DNA of 64,000 nucleotides from Pseudomonas wadenswilerensis (GCF_900497695.1 NZ_UIDD01000007.1:372001-436000); one strand, 5' to 3'. Shown: positions 24,677 to 34,229, counted from the stretch's first letter. The notes: a model not told the origin generated them from the sequence alone. Translations and numbers: made by a program.

Positions 24677-26449
24677 TCACAGTTGCTCGGCCTTCAGCAG
24701 GTACAGGCTTTGGCTGCCGGCCTTGACGCTAGCGCTGAGCGAATGGATGCGCGGCAGCAAGCGCGCAAAATAGAAGCGTGCGGTGCCCAGCTTGCTCTGG
24801 TAGAAGGTGCCGTGCTGATCCAGGACGACGTCAGCCATCTGTGCCCACAAGTAGGCATACAGCGTGTAGCCAAACACTTGCAGATACTCCACCGCCGCCG
24901 CGCCGATTTCCTGGGGGTTGCCCTGGGCGCGATCGAGCACCCAGGCGGTCAGGTCGTCCAGGTTGGCCAGCGCGAGCAACAACGGCGTCTTGAACTCGGC
25001 GCGTGACGGCGTCAGAGCCTGGGCAAATGCCTTGATCTCCTGCGCCAGCGCCGCGTAGCTGCGGCCACCGTCGGCAACCAGCTTGCGCCCGAGCAGGTCC
25101 AGGGCCTGGATGCCATTGGTGCCTTCGTAGATCTGGGTGATACGGCAATCGCGAATCAGCTGCTCCTGGCCCCATTCGCGAATGTAACCGTGGCCGCCGA
25201 ACACCTGTTGACCGTGCACGGTGGTTTCCAGGCCCATATCGGTCAAAAATGCCTTGGCCACCGGGGTCAGCAGCGCCACCCGTGCTTCGGCCTGGGCACG
25301 CTCATCGGCTTTTTCACTGTACTTGGCCAGGTCCAGTTGCAGTGCAACGTAGGTGGAGAACGCCCGCCCGCCTTCGTTCAGCGCCTTCATGGTCAGCAGC
25401 ATGCGCCGTACATCCGGGTGCACGATGATCGGGTCGGCCGCCTGTTCAGGCGCCTGCGGCCCGGTAGATGCGCGGCTTTGCAGGCGTTCGCGGGCATAGG
25501 CAACGGCGTTCTGGTACGAGCGCTCGCCCAACGCCAGGCCCTGGATACCCACGCCCAGGCGCTCGTAGTTCATCATCGTGAACATGGCGTTGAGACCTTT
25601 ATTGGCCTCGCCCACCAGGTAGCCGGTAGCGCCGTCGAAGTTCATCACGCAGGTGGCCGAAGCCTTGATACCCATCTTGTGCTCGATGGAGCCGCAACTC
25701 ACCGCGTTGGCCTGGCCCAACCCGCCGTCTTCCTCGACCATCAGCTTGGGGACCAGGAACAGCGAGATGCCCTTGGCGCCGGCCGGTGCATCCGGCAGCT
25801 TGGCCAGCACCAGGTGAATGATGTTCTCGGTCAGGTCCTGCTCGCCGCCGGTGATGAAGATTTTCGTGCCAGTGATCCGGTAGCTGCCATCGGCCGCAGG
25901 TTCGGCACGGGTACGGATCAGCCCCAGGTCGGTGCCGGCATGAGGTTCGGTCAGGCACATCGACCCCGACCAGCGCCCTTCATACATAGGCGGCAGGAAG
26001 CGCGCCTTGAGCGTCTCGCTGGCGTGATTGAGCAGCGACAGACAGGCCCCGGCGGTGAGCATCGGGTAGAGGGCGAATGACAGGTTGGCGGCGTTGAGCA
26101 TCTCCTCGACCTGGGCGGCAATGACCTTGGGCATGCCCATGCCGCCGTATTCGCTGGCCCCGGCCACGCCGACCCAGCCGTCTTCGGCGTAATTGCGATA
26201 GGCCTGGGCAAAACCGTCCGGGGTGCTCACGCGACCGTCTTGCCAGCGGCAACCCTGCTCGTCGCCACTGCGGTTGAGCGGCGCCACCTGCTGGGCGATG
26301 AGCTTGCCGGCCTGCTCGAGAATTGCCCGCGCGGTGTCGCTATCGACCTGCTCGGCGAGGGCCGGGATCCGCGCCCACTGGCCGGGGATGTCGAATACTT
26401 CGTTGAACAGAAAATCCATGTCGCGCAACGGTGGTAGGTAATCAGACAT
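24677..26449 (-). CDS. Acyl-CoA dehydrogenase (DmdC/FadE-like)
   Basis: This 590-residue enzyme has an N-terminal extension with the YLPPLRDMDFLFNEVFD opening typical of the DmdC-like branch. It has the flavin-binding segments CLTEPHAGTDLG and ITGTKIFITGGEQD, and the catalytic-base region QIYEGTNGIQ. A C-terminal extra helical domain brings it to about 590 residues, longer than short-chain dehydrogenases. It would introduce the 2,3-double bond into an acyl-CoA. The start overlaps the end of the RND permease gene by 8 bases, and the acyl-CoA ligase follows, so the pair forms the activation and first oxidation step of the operon. Substrate is inferred to be a medium-chain, branched or sterol side-chain acyl-CoA. 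Confidence 0.9.
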   Translation of the reverse strand: MSDYLPPLRDMDFLFNEVFDIPGQWARIPALAEQVDSDTARAILEQAGKLIAQQVAPLNRSGDEQGCRWQDGRVSTPDGFAQAYRNYAEDGWVGVAGASEYGGMGMPKVIAAQVEEMLNAANLSFALYPMLTAGACLSLLNHASETLKARFLPPMYEGRWSGSMCLTEPHAGTDLGLIRTRAEPAADGSYRITGTKIFITGGEQDLTENIIHLVLAKLPDAPAGAKGISLFLVPKLMVEEDGGLGQANAVSCGSIEHKMGIKASATCVMNFDGATGYLVGEANKGLNAMFTMMNYERLGVGIQGLALGERSYQNAVAYARERLQSRASTGPQAPEQAADPIIVHPDVRRMLLTMKALNEGGRAFSTYVALQLDLAKYSEKADERAQAEARVALLTPVAKAFLTDMGLETTVHGQQVFGGHGYIREWGQEQLIRDCRITQIYEGTNGIQALDLLGRKLVADGGRSYAALAQEIKAFAQALTPSRAEFKTPLLLALANLDDLTAWVLDRAQGNPQEIGAAAVEYLQVFGYTLYAYLWAQMADVVLDQHGTFYQSKLGTARFYFARLLPRIHSLSASVKAGSQSLYLLKAEQL

Positions 26450-28916
26450 GCGATGAACACTCGGCTTTTGGGTTGTTGACGTGCAGCCCCTCGACGTCCG
26501 TGGGGCTGGGTGAAGGCGCCCGTGCCTTGCTGGCGGGCAACAGGAAGTGCGACAGCGCCGGGATCAGGATCAGCGCACCGAGCATGTTCCAGAGGAACAT
26601 GAAGGTCAGCAGGATGCCCATGTCGGCCTGGAACTTGATCGGCGACCAGGCCCAGCCCACCACCCCGGCGGCCAGGGTGATGCCGACCAGGCCCACCACC
26701 CGGCCGGTAAAGGCCACGGCATTCTTGTAGGCCTGGGCCAGCGACAGGCCCTGGCGCTGGTAATGCAACTGCACGCTGAGCAGGTACAGCGCGTAATCCA
26801 CGCCAATGCCCACGCCCAGGGCGATCACCGGCAAGGTGGCGACCTTGACGCCAATACCCATGGTCACCATCAGCGCCTCGCACAGCACCGAGGTGAGCAT
26901 CAGTGGCAATACCGCCACCAGGGTCGCGCGCCAGCTACGAAAGGTGATCAGGCAGAACAGCGTCACTGCCAGGTACACCAGCAACAGCATGCTGCGGTTG
27001 GCGTCGCGCACCACGATATTGGTCGCCGCCTCGATCCCGGCGCTGCCGGCCGCCAGCAGGAACTGGCGATCCTCGCCGCTGTTGGCCTGGGCAAAGCGCT
27101 CGGCAATCGCCACCACCTGATCGAGGGTGTCGGCCTTGTGGTCCTTGAGGTAGGCGATCACCGGCATCAGCGAGCAATCGTTGTTGAACAGTTCCGGGGC
27201 ATTGACCGAGGCTTGCTGGGCGGCGTAGTTGAGCACGTCCTGGTTGCGCTGGATGCTGCTCAGCTTGGGGTTGCCCTCGTAGGTGCCTGCGGTTATCTGC
27301 CGGACCGCGTTGGTCAGCGACAGGGTGGTCTGCACTTGCGGGTTCTGCTGTAGCGCCCAGGCCAGGCGGTCGGCGAGCACCAGGGTCTGGTAGCGCAGGC
27401 AGCCTTCCGGGGCGGTCTTGATCATCACCGCAAAGGTGTCGCTGGACAGCGCGTAATGGCTGGTGATGTAGGCGTTGTCGCGGTTATAGCGCGAGTCGGC
27501 GTGCAGCTCCGGGGCACCGCTGTCGAGGTCGCCGATCTTCAGTTGCAGGCTCAGCCAGAAACCGCCGGCACCGAGCAATGCGGCCACCAGCACCGCGGCG
27601 CTGGCCCATTTGCGTTCGGTGAAGCGGTCGAGCACGTCCCAGAGTTTGCCGAAGCCACGGTGCTCGGCCGCGCGCAGGTCGATACGCAAGGCCCGTTCCG
27701 CCGCCTTGCGCCCGACGCCCACGTACGACAGCGCCACCGGCATCAACAGCAGCGAGGTGAAGATCAGCACGGCGACGCCGATGCTGGCGGTAATCGCCAG
27801 GTCCTGGATCACCGGGATATCGATCAGCATCAGCACGGCAAAACCCACCGCATCGGCCAGCAAGGCGGTAACGCCGGCGACGAACAGGCGCCGGAAGGTG
27901 TAGCGCGCAGCGATTTGCCGGTGGGTGCCGCGACCGATGTCCTGCATGATGCCGTTCATCTTCTGCGCCGCGTGGGACACGCCAATGGCGAAGATCAGGA
28001 ACGGCACCAGGATCGAATACGGGTCGATGGCATAGCCCAGCCAGGCGACGATACCCAGCTGCCAGACCACCGCCGTCAACGAGCACAGCACCACCAGCAA
28101 GGTACTGCGCACGCAGCGGGTGTAGAGGTAGATGATCAGCAGCGTGGTCAGCACCGCCAGGGCGAAGAACAGCATCACCTGCAGCAGCCCGTCGATCAGG
28201 TCGCCCATCAGCTTGGCGAAGCCGATCACGTGCAGCTTATAGACACCACCCGCTTCGTAGTGCGCGCGCAATTGCTCGAGCTTGACCGAGAACCCGTGGT
28301 AGTCGATGCCGGCGCCGGTCGCCGAGGCCTGGTCGAGCAGCGGCACGATGAGCATGCTTGATTTGAAGTCGCGGGCCACCAGGCTGCCGACGATGTTGGC
28401 CCGCTCGATGTTCTGGCGCAGCTGCTGGATGTCGGCGGCCGAGCCCTGGTAGGCATCGGGCATCACCGGCCCGCCCTGGAAGCCCTCTTCGGTGACTTCG
28501 GTCCAGCGCACCGCCGGGCTCCACAGCGACTTCATCCAGGCGCGGTCGACCCCCTGGCTGAGGAACAGCTCGTCGTTGATCTGGCGCAGGGTCTGCAGGT
28601 AAGCCGGGTCGAAGATATCGCCACGGGTATTTTCCACCACCACCCGCAATGAATTGCCCAGGCCGCGCAGGGACTGGCGGTTGTCCAGGTAATTCTGGAT
28701 GTAGGGATGGCCCTGCGGGATCATTTTCTCGAAGCTGGGCCGCAGTTCCAGGCGGGTCAGGGCCATGTAGCCCAGCACCACGGTGACCAGCAGCATGCAC
28801 AGCATGAACGGCAGCCGATGGTTGAACACCAGGCGTTCGAGACGATTGCCGGAGCGCGCGTCGAAGTCGCCGAGGTTGCGGATCACCGGCAAGGTGTCTT
28901 GTTGGATGTCGGCCAT
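26442..28916 (-). CDS. RND-superfamily (HAE3/MMPL-type) permease
   Basis: This 824-residue inner-membrane protein is built as two repeats, each with one helix, a large periplasmic loop and five further helices. One membrane block is around residues 225-420 and the second around 625-800. Short loops and overall size fit the hydrophobe-exporter HAE3/MMPL class rather than AcrB-type pumps of about 1050 residues. No adaptor or TolC gene accompanies it; instead it sits with DUF1302, DUF1329 and YCF48-like genes, a recurring context for handling hydrophobic compounds. Transport direction cannot be told from sequence. The downstream acyl-CoA dehydrogenase start overlaps its end. Confidence 0.88.
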   Translation of the reverse strand: MADIQQDTLPVIRNLGDFDARSGNRLERLVFNHRLPFMLCMLLVTVVLGYMALTRLELRPSFEKMIPQGHPYIQNYLDNRQSLRGLGNSLRVVVENTRGDIFDPAYLQTLRQINDELFLSQGVDRAWMKSLWSPAVRWTEVTEEGFQGGPVMPDAYQGSAADIQQLRQNIERANIVGSLVARDFKSSMLIVPLLDQASATGAGIDYHGFSVKLEQLRAHYEAGGVYKLHVIGFAKLMGDLIDGLLQVMLFFALAVLTTLLIIYLYTRCVRSTLLVVLCSLTAVVWQLGIVAWLGYAIDPYSILVPFLIFAIGVSHAAQKMNGIMQDIGRGTHRQIAARYTFRRLFVAGVTALLADAVGFAVLMLIDIPVIQDLAITASIGVAVLIFTSLLLMPVALSYVGVGRKAAERALRIDLRAAEHRGFGKLWDVLDRFTERKWASAAVLVAALLGAGGFWLSLQLKIGDLDSGAPELHADSRYNRDNAYITSHYALSSDTFAVMIKTAPEGCLRYQTLVLADRLAWALQQNPQVQTTLSLTNAVRQITAGTYEGNPKLSSIQRNQDVLNYAAQQASVNAPELFNNDCSLMPVIAYLKDHKADTLDQVVAIAERFAQANSGEDRQFLLAAGSAGIEAATNIVVRDANRSMLLLVYLAVTLFCLITFRSWRATLVAVLPLMLTSVLCEALMVTMGIGVKVATLPVIALGVGIGVDYALYLLSVQLHYQRQGLSLAQAYKNAVAFTGRVVGLVGITLAAGVVGWAWSPIKFQADMGILLTFMFLWNMLGALILIPALSHFLLPASKARAPSPSPTDVEGLHVNNPKAECSSHV

Positions 28917-28931
28917 CAGGGTTTTCTCTTG

Positions 28932-30014
28932 TTATGGCTGCTGCGGTTGTTCGAGGGCCAGGGTGCGAATGCCACGCTCACCGACCAGCACCAGGTCGGC
29001 GGCGCTATCGAAGGCCGCGCCGCTGACCGGGGCGCGCTGGGTTTGCGCCACGGGGCTGAAGCTGGCGCCGTCGTCACCGCTGACCAGCAGATCGCCGGCC
29101 TGGCTCGCCAGCCAGAAACGCCCGCTGGCGTCGAGGCTGGCGGCGGTGATGCTGCTGGTCAGATCAGTTTTGACCGCTTGCCACTGGGCACCGCCGTCGG
29201 TGCTGCGCAACACATGGCCGCGCAGCCCGTAGGCCAGCAGCGTCCCAGGCTTGCCAATGACGCCGAAGTAAGTGCCGGCATACGGCGTGGACAGCCGCTG
29301 GAAGCGTTCGCCATCGGCGCTCAACTTGAGCAGCAGGCCCTGCTCGCCGCTGATGTACAGCGCGCCGTCGACGCTGGCCAGGCCGGTCAGGTGCAGGCCC
29401 TGCGGGTTGTCACTGCGCTCGAGCCAGGGCGTCCAGTGCTGGCCGCCGTCACGGGTGTGCAGCAGCAGGTTGAACACCCCGACTGCATAGCCGTGGCGGG
29501 CATCGGCGAACCACACGTCGAGCAACGGCTTGTCGGCGCCCTCTGCCACCAGGCGCTCGCCCTCGCCTACCCAGCTCGCCCAGACAGGGTCCGCGGGCGC
29601 GGCCAGGGCTTTGGCCTGGTAATACGCCAGCACCTGGTCACCGAGCACCCGGCCGTCCAGTTGCTTTTCCCAGCTCAGGCCGCCATCGCGGCTGTGCAGG
29701 ATCACCCCGTCGTTACCCACCGCCCACCCAAGCTCCGGCGTCGCGAAGGTCAACGCATTGAGGTCGGCGCTGACCGGCACCTGTGCCTGTTGCCAGTGAC
29801 TGCCATGGTCATCCGAGTACAGGATGTGCCCGCGCGGCCCCACCGCGACCATCCGTGCGCCGGCACGGGTGACATCGCGCAAGGCGCTGCTCGCGGCAAG
29901 CGCACTGGGCAGCGCTGGCAGGTCGAGCACGTCGACGTAAGGCTCGGCCTGGACCGCGCCCTGCAGCGCGGCCCAGGCCAGCAGCAGCACGCTGCAGCGT
30001 TTGAACATATCCAT
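28932..30014 (-). CDS. YCF48/BNR-type beta-propeller exported protein
   Basis: This 360-residue protein has a signal peptide (cleavage about after AVQA, residue 23). A repeated blade pattern follows, with HILYSDDHGSHW, VILHSRDGGLSW, LLLHTRDGGQHW and HVLRSTDGGAQW, the Asp-box/BNR and YCF48-like signature. It is therefore a periplasmic or outer-membrane-associated beta-propeller. GGAGG precedes the ATG at 30014; a second ATG two codons later is also possible. Genes of this type frequently sit between DUF1329 and RND-permease genes, as here, so a structural or assembly role in the transport system is likely but not demonstrated. Confidence 0.85.
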   Translation of the reverse strand: MDMFKRCSVLLLAWAALQGAVQAEPYVDVLDLPALPSALAASSALRDVTRAGARMVAVGPRGHILYSDDHGSHWQQAQVPVSADLNALTFATPELGWAVGNDGVILHSRDGGLSWEKQLDGRVLGDQVLAYYQAKALAAPADPVWASWVGEGERLVAEGADKPLLDVWFADARHGYAVGVFNLLLHTRDGGQHWTPWLERSDNPQGLHLTGLASVDGALYISGEQGLLLKLSADGERFQRLSTPYAGTYFGVIGKPGTLLAYGLRGHVLRSTDGGAQWQAVKTDLTSSITAASLDASGRFWLASQAGDLLVSGDDGASFSPVAQTQRAPVSGAAFDSAADLVLVGERGIRTLALEQPQQP

Positions 30015-30047
30015 CCCTGATCCTCCTCAAATGCGTGCTCGACAGGC

Positions 30048-31406
30048 TCAGCGAATGCCGGCCCCGGCCAGGGACTCGGGCGACCACTGGGTGCGCGACA
30101 GCGGCTCGATATAACGAATGCCGCCGTAGGCACCGACCACGCCATTGAGGTTGTAGGTGCCGCCGATCAGGTCGTAGATCATGAACGGCGTGGCATCCGG
30201 GGTCTGTTTGTCGTAGCTCTGGCTGAGGAAGGCGAAGGAGCCGCGGTACAGCTGGCCACGGGCGTCATACTGGTCCGAGGCCAGGGCAATCCAGCTGTCC
30301 TCGTCGAGGTAGAAGCGGCGCTTGTGATAGATATGCCGGGCGCCGTCCTTGAGCTTGCCTTCCACCACCCAGACCCGGTGTTTTTCCCAGCGCACGAATT
30401 GCGGGGCCAGGTGATTGGCCGTGGTCAGCTGCTTGACGTCGGTGTTGTAGGTCAGCCGGTAGGTGTTGTAGGGCACGTACATTTCCTGCTTGCCGACCAG
30501 GGTCCAGTCGTAGCGGTCCAGGGCGCCGTTGAAGACGAACACGTCATCGTAGGTGCCCGAGCCCGACGTGCCCGGGTTGGGCGTGTCATAGGCCAGGTTC
30601 GGCGCCAGCTTGACCCGGCGCTGCCCCGGCAGGTACTGCCAGGCGCTGCGCGGCTGCACCAGCGGGTTGGCGGCATCGCGCAGCATCATCGCCTCACCGG
30701 CGCGCCGGGCTGGCGCGGTGTAGGTGAGCTTCATCTGGTAGTAGGTGTCCTTGGCGCCGATCGGCTTGGCCATGTCTTCGTAGATCGGGTAGCTGATGTT
30801 GGCCTGGCCGGTGGTGCTCAAGGTCGCGTTGCCGGCAGCATCGACGTTCCACGAGTCGTACTTGGCGGTCATGCTCACGCCCTGGTAGCGCAGGAGGAAG
30901 TTCCACATGGCCTCGGCGCCGGTCTGCGGGATCGGGAACGGAATACCCGGCAGCACGTTGTCGACCGCACTTCCGCCCTCCTGGCTGCGAGCGCCGACGG
31001 CATTCTTCAGGGTGTTGTCGAGCACCGGCTGCGGCAGTGCCACGCTGCGATGGGTGGGGTAGACATCGACGCGAAAGCTCGGGAAACGCTTGAGCAGTTC
31101 CTGGGTGGTGGCGGTCAGTTGCCCCTTGTACTGCTCGGCATTCTTGCCATCGATGACCCGCAGCGGTTTTTCCTCGGCGAACGGGTCCGGGCGCATGCTT
31201 GCACCGCTCTTGAACGCCGCGGGTGGGGTGACCAGGCCGCCCTGGTAGGCGGGGATCGAACCGTCGGCGTTGGCGGCCTTATCTGCGCCGATGGGCGTCA
31301 GGCTGGTGCCCAGGCGCGCGGCCTGTTCGGTGGAGACAGCGGCGTGAGCCGCGTTCAGGGCAGCCAGCGACAGGCACGTGGCCAACAGGGTGTGCACGTA
31401 GTTCAT
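30048..31406 (-). CDS. DUF1329-family exported protein
   Basis: This 452-residue protein has a signal peptide of 22 residues (ends AAHA). The mature protein matches the DUF1329 family in length and features: LTPIGADKAANADGSIPAYQGG near the start, aromatic-rich beta strands (WQYLPGQRRVKLAPNLAYDTP), and a LolB/outer-membrane-lipoprotein-sorting-like fold. DUF1329 genes are almost always next to DUF1302 genes, as here (22 bases apart). Family knowledge links the pair to hydrophobic-substrate metabolism in Pseudomonas, but biochemical function is not established. Its leader contains an AAAACAACAA stretch immediately before the start, a candidate Crc/Hfq site. Confidence 0.88.
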   Translation of the reverse strand: MNYVHTLLATCLSLAALNAAHAAVSTEQAARLGTSLTPIGADKAANADGSIPAYQGGLVTPPAAFKSGASMRPDPFAEEKPLRVIDGKNAEQYKGQLTATTQELLKRFPSFRVDVYPTHRSVALPQPVLDNTLKNAVGARSQEGGSAVDNVLPGIPFPIPQTGAEAMWNFLLRYQGVSMTAKYDSWNVDAAGNATLSTTGQANISYPIYEDMAKPIGAKDTYYQMKLTYTAPARRAGEAMMLRDAANPLVQPRSAWQYLPGQRRVKLAPNLAYDTPNPGTSGSGTYDDVFVFNGALDRYDWTLVGKQEMYVPYNTYRLTYNTDVKQLTTANHLAPQFVRWEKHRVWVVEGKLKDGARHIYHKRRFYLDEDSWIALASDQYDARGQLYRGSFAFLSQSYDKQTPDATPFMIYDLIGGTYNLNGVVGAYGGIRYIEPLSRTQWSPESLAGAGIR

Positions 31407-31408
31407 GA

Positions 31409-31418
31409 TTGTTGTTTT
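31409..31418 (-). promoter_or_regulatory. Candidate Crc/Hfq CA motif before the DUF1329 start
   Basis: On the minus strand this reads AAAACAACAA, matching AANAANAA, and lies between the ribosome-binding site and the ATG at 31406. Hfq-Crc binding here would block initiation. Inferred from motif and position. Confidence 0.45.
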
Positions 31419-31428
31419 CCTGTGTGAC

Positions 31429-33384
31429 TCAGAAGGTGGTTTTCAGGGTCAGGTACAGCGCGCCACGGTCCTCGGTGGTAGCAGCGCCGCCAGAGAACGC
31501 GGCGTAACCGCCGCCGTAGCAGGTGTAGTCCTGTTCGCCGTCCAGGGCGTTGGGGGTAGTGCCGTCGGTCTGGCCGTTGTCGCAGGACTGGGTCTTGCCA
31601 AAGCCATCGACGTACTTGAGGTCGACGAAGTACTGGTTGTAGATCGCCGCGCTCAGGCCCACGGCGTAGTTGCCGGTGTTCTCGGCGCCACCGCCCTGCA
31701 CCGGCGATACGCCGTCCAGGCCGAGGTTGATCGACAACGGCATGCTCAGGTCCATGCCAGGGAACACCTGGTACCAGGTCGGGGTGAAGTTGACCGCGAT
31801 CCCCCAGTTGTCGCGGGTCGGCTGGTCGATGCCGCGGTAGCTGCCCTTGCCCTTGTACAGGGCCTCGTTGTGGCTATCGAGCTTGAGCAGGTTGCTGTAG
31901 AACAGCTCGCCCAGCAGGGTCGCCGAATCGAACAGCGGCGTATCGCCAAGGGTCATCAGGCCGTTGAGGGTCCAGTGCAGGGTGTCGCCGGTGGCGCTCA
32001 TGCTGTCGCCGTCCGACGGCAGTTCATACACCACGCCGCTGCTTGGCAAACGCGCAGGCAGCAGGCCGAAGCCCCCGCCCAGGCCGGCCTGCCCCGGTGC
32101 ACTGAGAATCGCCGGAATACTCGCCAGGGGCATGTTGTGGCGAATGTTCAGGTCGCTGCCGACGCTGATACCGCCGACATCCTTGGACAGGCTCAAGCCG
32201 TAGATGTCGATGTTGTCGGCATAGGCGAACTGATACGTAGCGCTTTGCAGCGAGTTGTAGAGGTTGCCCACCGCGCCCTGGGCGCTGCCCGGCGGGTTGC
32301 CGAACGGGCCGTTGGCGACGGTCAGGCCACGGGCATCAAGCCAGGCCTGGGGCAGGATTTCCGAGGTCTTGCGGTAGTAGAAGCCCAGGGTGCCGCCCAG
32401 CCAGTCGGGCGACCACTTGGCCATGACGCCCCAATCGCCGCGTTTGTCCGGGGTCAGGTCGTGGCCACGGCGGATGTTGGTCAGCGCGCCGCGCACCGGG
32501 ATCAGCCCCGGAGTGCCGGTATGGCCGAGCAGGAAGCTCTGAGCGCCCTCGCCCACCAGGTCCGAGCCCCCGTAGTAGGTGCCCGCTTCCGGCAGCCGCG
32601 CGGCATCCCAGTCGAGGAAGTACTGCGCGCCGACGCTGAGCTCGGGGTTGACCAGAAACGCCGTCGAGAGCTGGTTGCGCGGCACGAACAGTTCCTTGGC
32701 TTCGGTGCCGGGAGACGCGGCCAGCTTGGCCAGGTCCAGGCCCGACTGCCCATAGCTCAGCGAATGCACCGGGTTGAGCAGGGTTTCGCCCCAGAACAGG
32801 TTGTGCTGGCCAAGCTTGCCGCTGATCTCGGATAAGTCGCCCACTTCACGGCGCATGAACACGAAGGCATCGAGCACTTCCCCGGACGGGCCGCTGTAGT
32901 AGCGCTGGGCGTAGTTGCTCAGGTGCGGGCTGCCCAAGGGCACGCCGGTGCCAGGCAAGCCGTTGAGGCTGGGGTTGATGCCCGACTGGCCACCGTTGCC
33001 GTTGACGAACGGGTTGGAGTTGGAGCCGGTGTTGTCATAGGCCTTGTCGTACCAACTGGCGGCGCTGACACGAAAGCCCATGTTGCCCTGGTAGATCACG
33101 TCCAGTTCTGTGAGCAGGTCCACGCGATTGGTGACCGTGGTCCCGGCCTTGCGGAAGTTGTAGTTGCCGTCGTTGTTGTTGGGGGTCGCCAGCAGGCGCT
33201 TGTCGGCGCTTTCGGTGCGCACGCCATAGTTGTACTTGACCGTATTATCCAGGCGCACGGCCCAGTCTTCACTGCCGGTATCGACCTCAAACGCCTGGGC
33301 GCCGGGTAGCGCCAGCAGGCCGATGGCGCAGGCCAGCAGGCAGCGCTGTGGCTTCACAGCACGGTGAATGCGAGGGTTTGGCAT
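31429..33384 (-). CDS. DUF1302-family outer-membrane protein
   Basis: This 651-residue protein has a signal peptide (about 31 residues, ending PGAQA). The beta-rich mature part starts FEVDTGSEDWAVRLDNTVKYNYGVR and ends in an aromatic residue (LYLTLKTTF), typical of outer-membrane beta-barrels and of DUF1302. It is the first gene of the operon running through DUF1329, YCF48-like, RND permease, acyl-CoA dehydrogenase and ligase. It would provide the outer-membrane entry step; this role is inferred from topology and context. The leader carries TGGAGT as ribosome-binding site and a striking overlapping pair of AACAATAA motifs, suggesting carbon catabolite control of the whole operon. Confidence 0.88.
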   Translation of the reverse strand: MPNPRIHRAVKPQRCLLACAIGLLALPGAQAFEVDTGSEDWAVRLDNTVKYNYGVRTESADKRLLATPNNNDGNYNFRKAGTTVTNRVDLLTELDVIYQGNMGFRVSAASWYDKAYDNTGSNSNPFVNGNGGQSGINPSLNGLPGTGVPLGSPHLSNYAQRYYSGPSGEVLDAFVFMRREVGDLSEISGKLGQHNLFWGETLLNPVHSLSYGQSGLDLAKLAASPGTEAKELFVPRNQLSTAFLVNPELSVGAQYFLDWDAARLPEAGTYYGGSDLVGEGAQSFLLGHTGTPGLIPVRGALTNIRRGHDLTPDKRGDWGVMAKWSPDWLGGTLGFYYRKTSEILPQAWLDARGLTVANGPFGNPPGSAQGAVGNLYNSLQSATYQFAYADNIDIYGLSLSKDVGGISVGSDLNIRHNMPLASIPAILSAPGQAGLGGGFGLLPARLPSSGVVYELPSDGDSMSATGDTLHWTLNGLMTLGDTPLFDSATLLGELFYSNLLKLDSHNEALYKGKGSYRGIDQPTRDNWGIAVNFTPTWYQVFPGMDLSMPLSINLGLDGVSPVQGGGAENTGNYAVGLSAAIYNQYFVDLKYVDGFGKTQSCDNGQTDGTTPNALDGEQDYTCYGGGYAAFSGGAATTEDRGALYLTLKTTF

Positions 33385-33398
33385 CGCGATGACTCCAC

Positions 33399-33412
33399 TT
33401 ATTGTTATTGTT
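33399..33412 (-). promoter_or_regulatory. Strong Crc/Hfq CA motif before the DUF1302 operon
   Basis: The minus-strand sequence AACAATAACAATAA contains two overlapping AANAANAA matches, just upstream of the ribosome-binding site of the first gene of the lipid/sterol-type operon. It is one of the clearest candidate Crc/Hfq sites in the window. Confidence 0.6.
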
Positions 33413-33470
33413 TTTTTTCGCTGCCCGTCGTTTGCGGGCTTGGCTCAAGCGTCCGTGCGCTACTGCAGCA

Positions 33471-34037
33471 TTAGCGATCCAGGGCCTGGATCAGGGTTTC
33501 AGCCAGGGGCCAGGGGCCGTAGCCGGCTGCCGGGTTGAGGTGGCCGACGGCGCCCAGTTCGAGCAACTGGCTGCCCCAGCCGCGCGCCATGGTGCTGACC
33601 GCCTCGAGGCTGGCCAGATGATCATCGCTACTGGCGGCGACGATGCTGGGGAACGGCAGCGGCGTGATCGGCAGCGGGCTCCAGCCGTTGGCGCGCAGGC
33701 TGTCCGGGCTTGGGTAGGCGGCGGGCCACGCCGCTTGCAGGTCCGGCGGCGCCGCCAGCAGCGCGCCCTTGATCGGCCGCTGATAGCGCGCGGCCCAATG
33801 GGCCACCATCAGCACCCCGGCGCTGTGCGCTACCAGCACTACCTCGCCGTCGATCTGCTGCAGCACCTGCTCGATGGCCTCGACCCGGGCATTGCAGTCC
33901 AGGCCGTTGCGCTGCAGCGGTGGCACCGTGTGCACCTTGGCCAGGCGCGCCGCCAGCAGGGTCTGCCAGTGTTCGGCAACGTGCTCGCGCAGGCCGGGGA
34001 CGATCAGGACAGTTGCGCGGGTATGCAGTTTTTCCAC
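33471..34037 (-). CDS. RBBP9/YdeN-type serine alpha/beta hydrolase
   Basis: The protein is about 188 residues with the short alpha/beta-hydrolase fold of the RBBP9/YdeN family. It opens with TVLIVPGLREHVAEHWQTLL, has the nucleophile elbow VAHSAG (Ser72), an acidic residue in ASSDDHL and the catalytic His in GHLNPAAGYG. The open frame runs further upstream, but family length and the VEKLHTRATV opening favour the GTG at 34037; the start is uncertain. It lies 86 bases upstream of the DUF1302 gene on the same strand and may belong to that operon, where an esterase could release an acid for CoA activation. The family includes enzymes and binding proteins, so activity is not certain. Confidence 0.75.
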   Translation of the reverse strand: MEKLHTRATVLIVPGLREHVAEHWQTLLAARLAKVHTVPPLQRNGLDCNARVEAIEQVLQQIDGEVVLVAHSAGVLMVAHWAARYQRPIKGALLAAPPDLQAAWPAAYPSPDSLRANGWSPLPITPLPFPSIVAASSDDHLASLEAVSTMARGWGSQLLELGAVGHLNPAAGYGPWPLAETLIQALDR

Positions 34038-34143
34038 GTCGGCACCTATGCTCAAGACAGTCCGCTCGCAGGTAATCTCGAGCGCTTGCACAGCCACAGT
34101 AATCAGCCCTCCCCCCTGGCGCTTTACATTGCGCGTCAGCAAC

Positions 34144-34159
34144 TTTTCATTTGGTGACA
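34144..34159 (+). promoter_or_regulatory. 16-bp repeat TTTTCATTTGGTGACA, copy 1
   Basis: This is one of three copies of a TTYTCATTTGRYGACA sequence in the window. This one lies in the intergenic region between the hydrolase/DUF1302 operon and the AraC-type activator. A second copy is 86 bp downstream in the same orientation, and a third is at 41961. A direct-repeat arrangement suits an AraC-family activator site. Confidence 0.45.
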
Positions 34160-34229
34160 GCGCCGTCGGCAAACGACCGGGCGCTCAGCAATAGCGGGGG
34201 TTGGCCGACGGAGCGCTGCTGCAGGCGGC

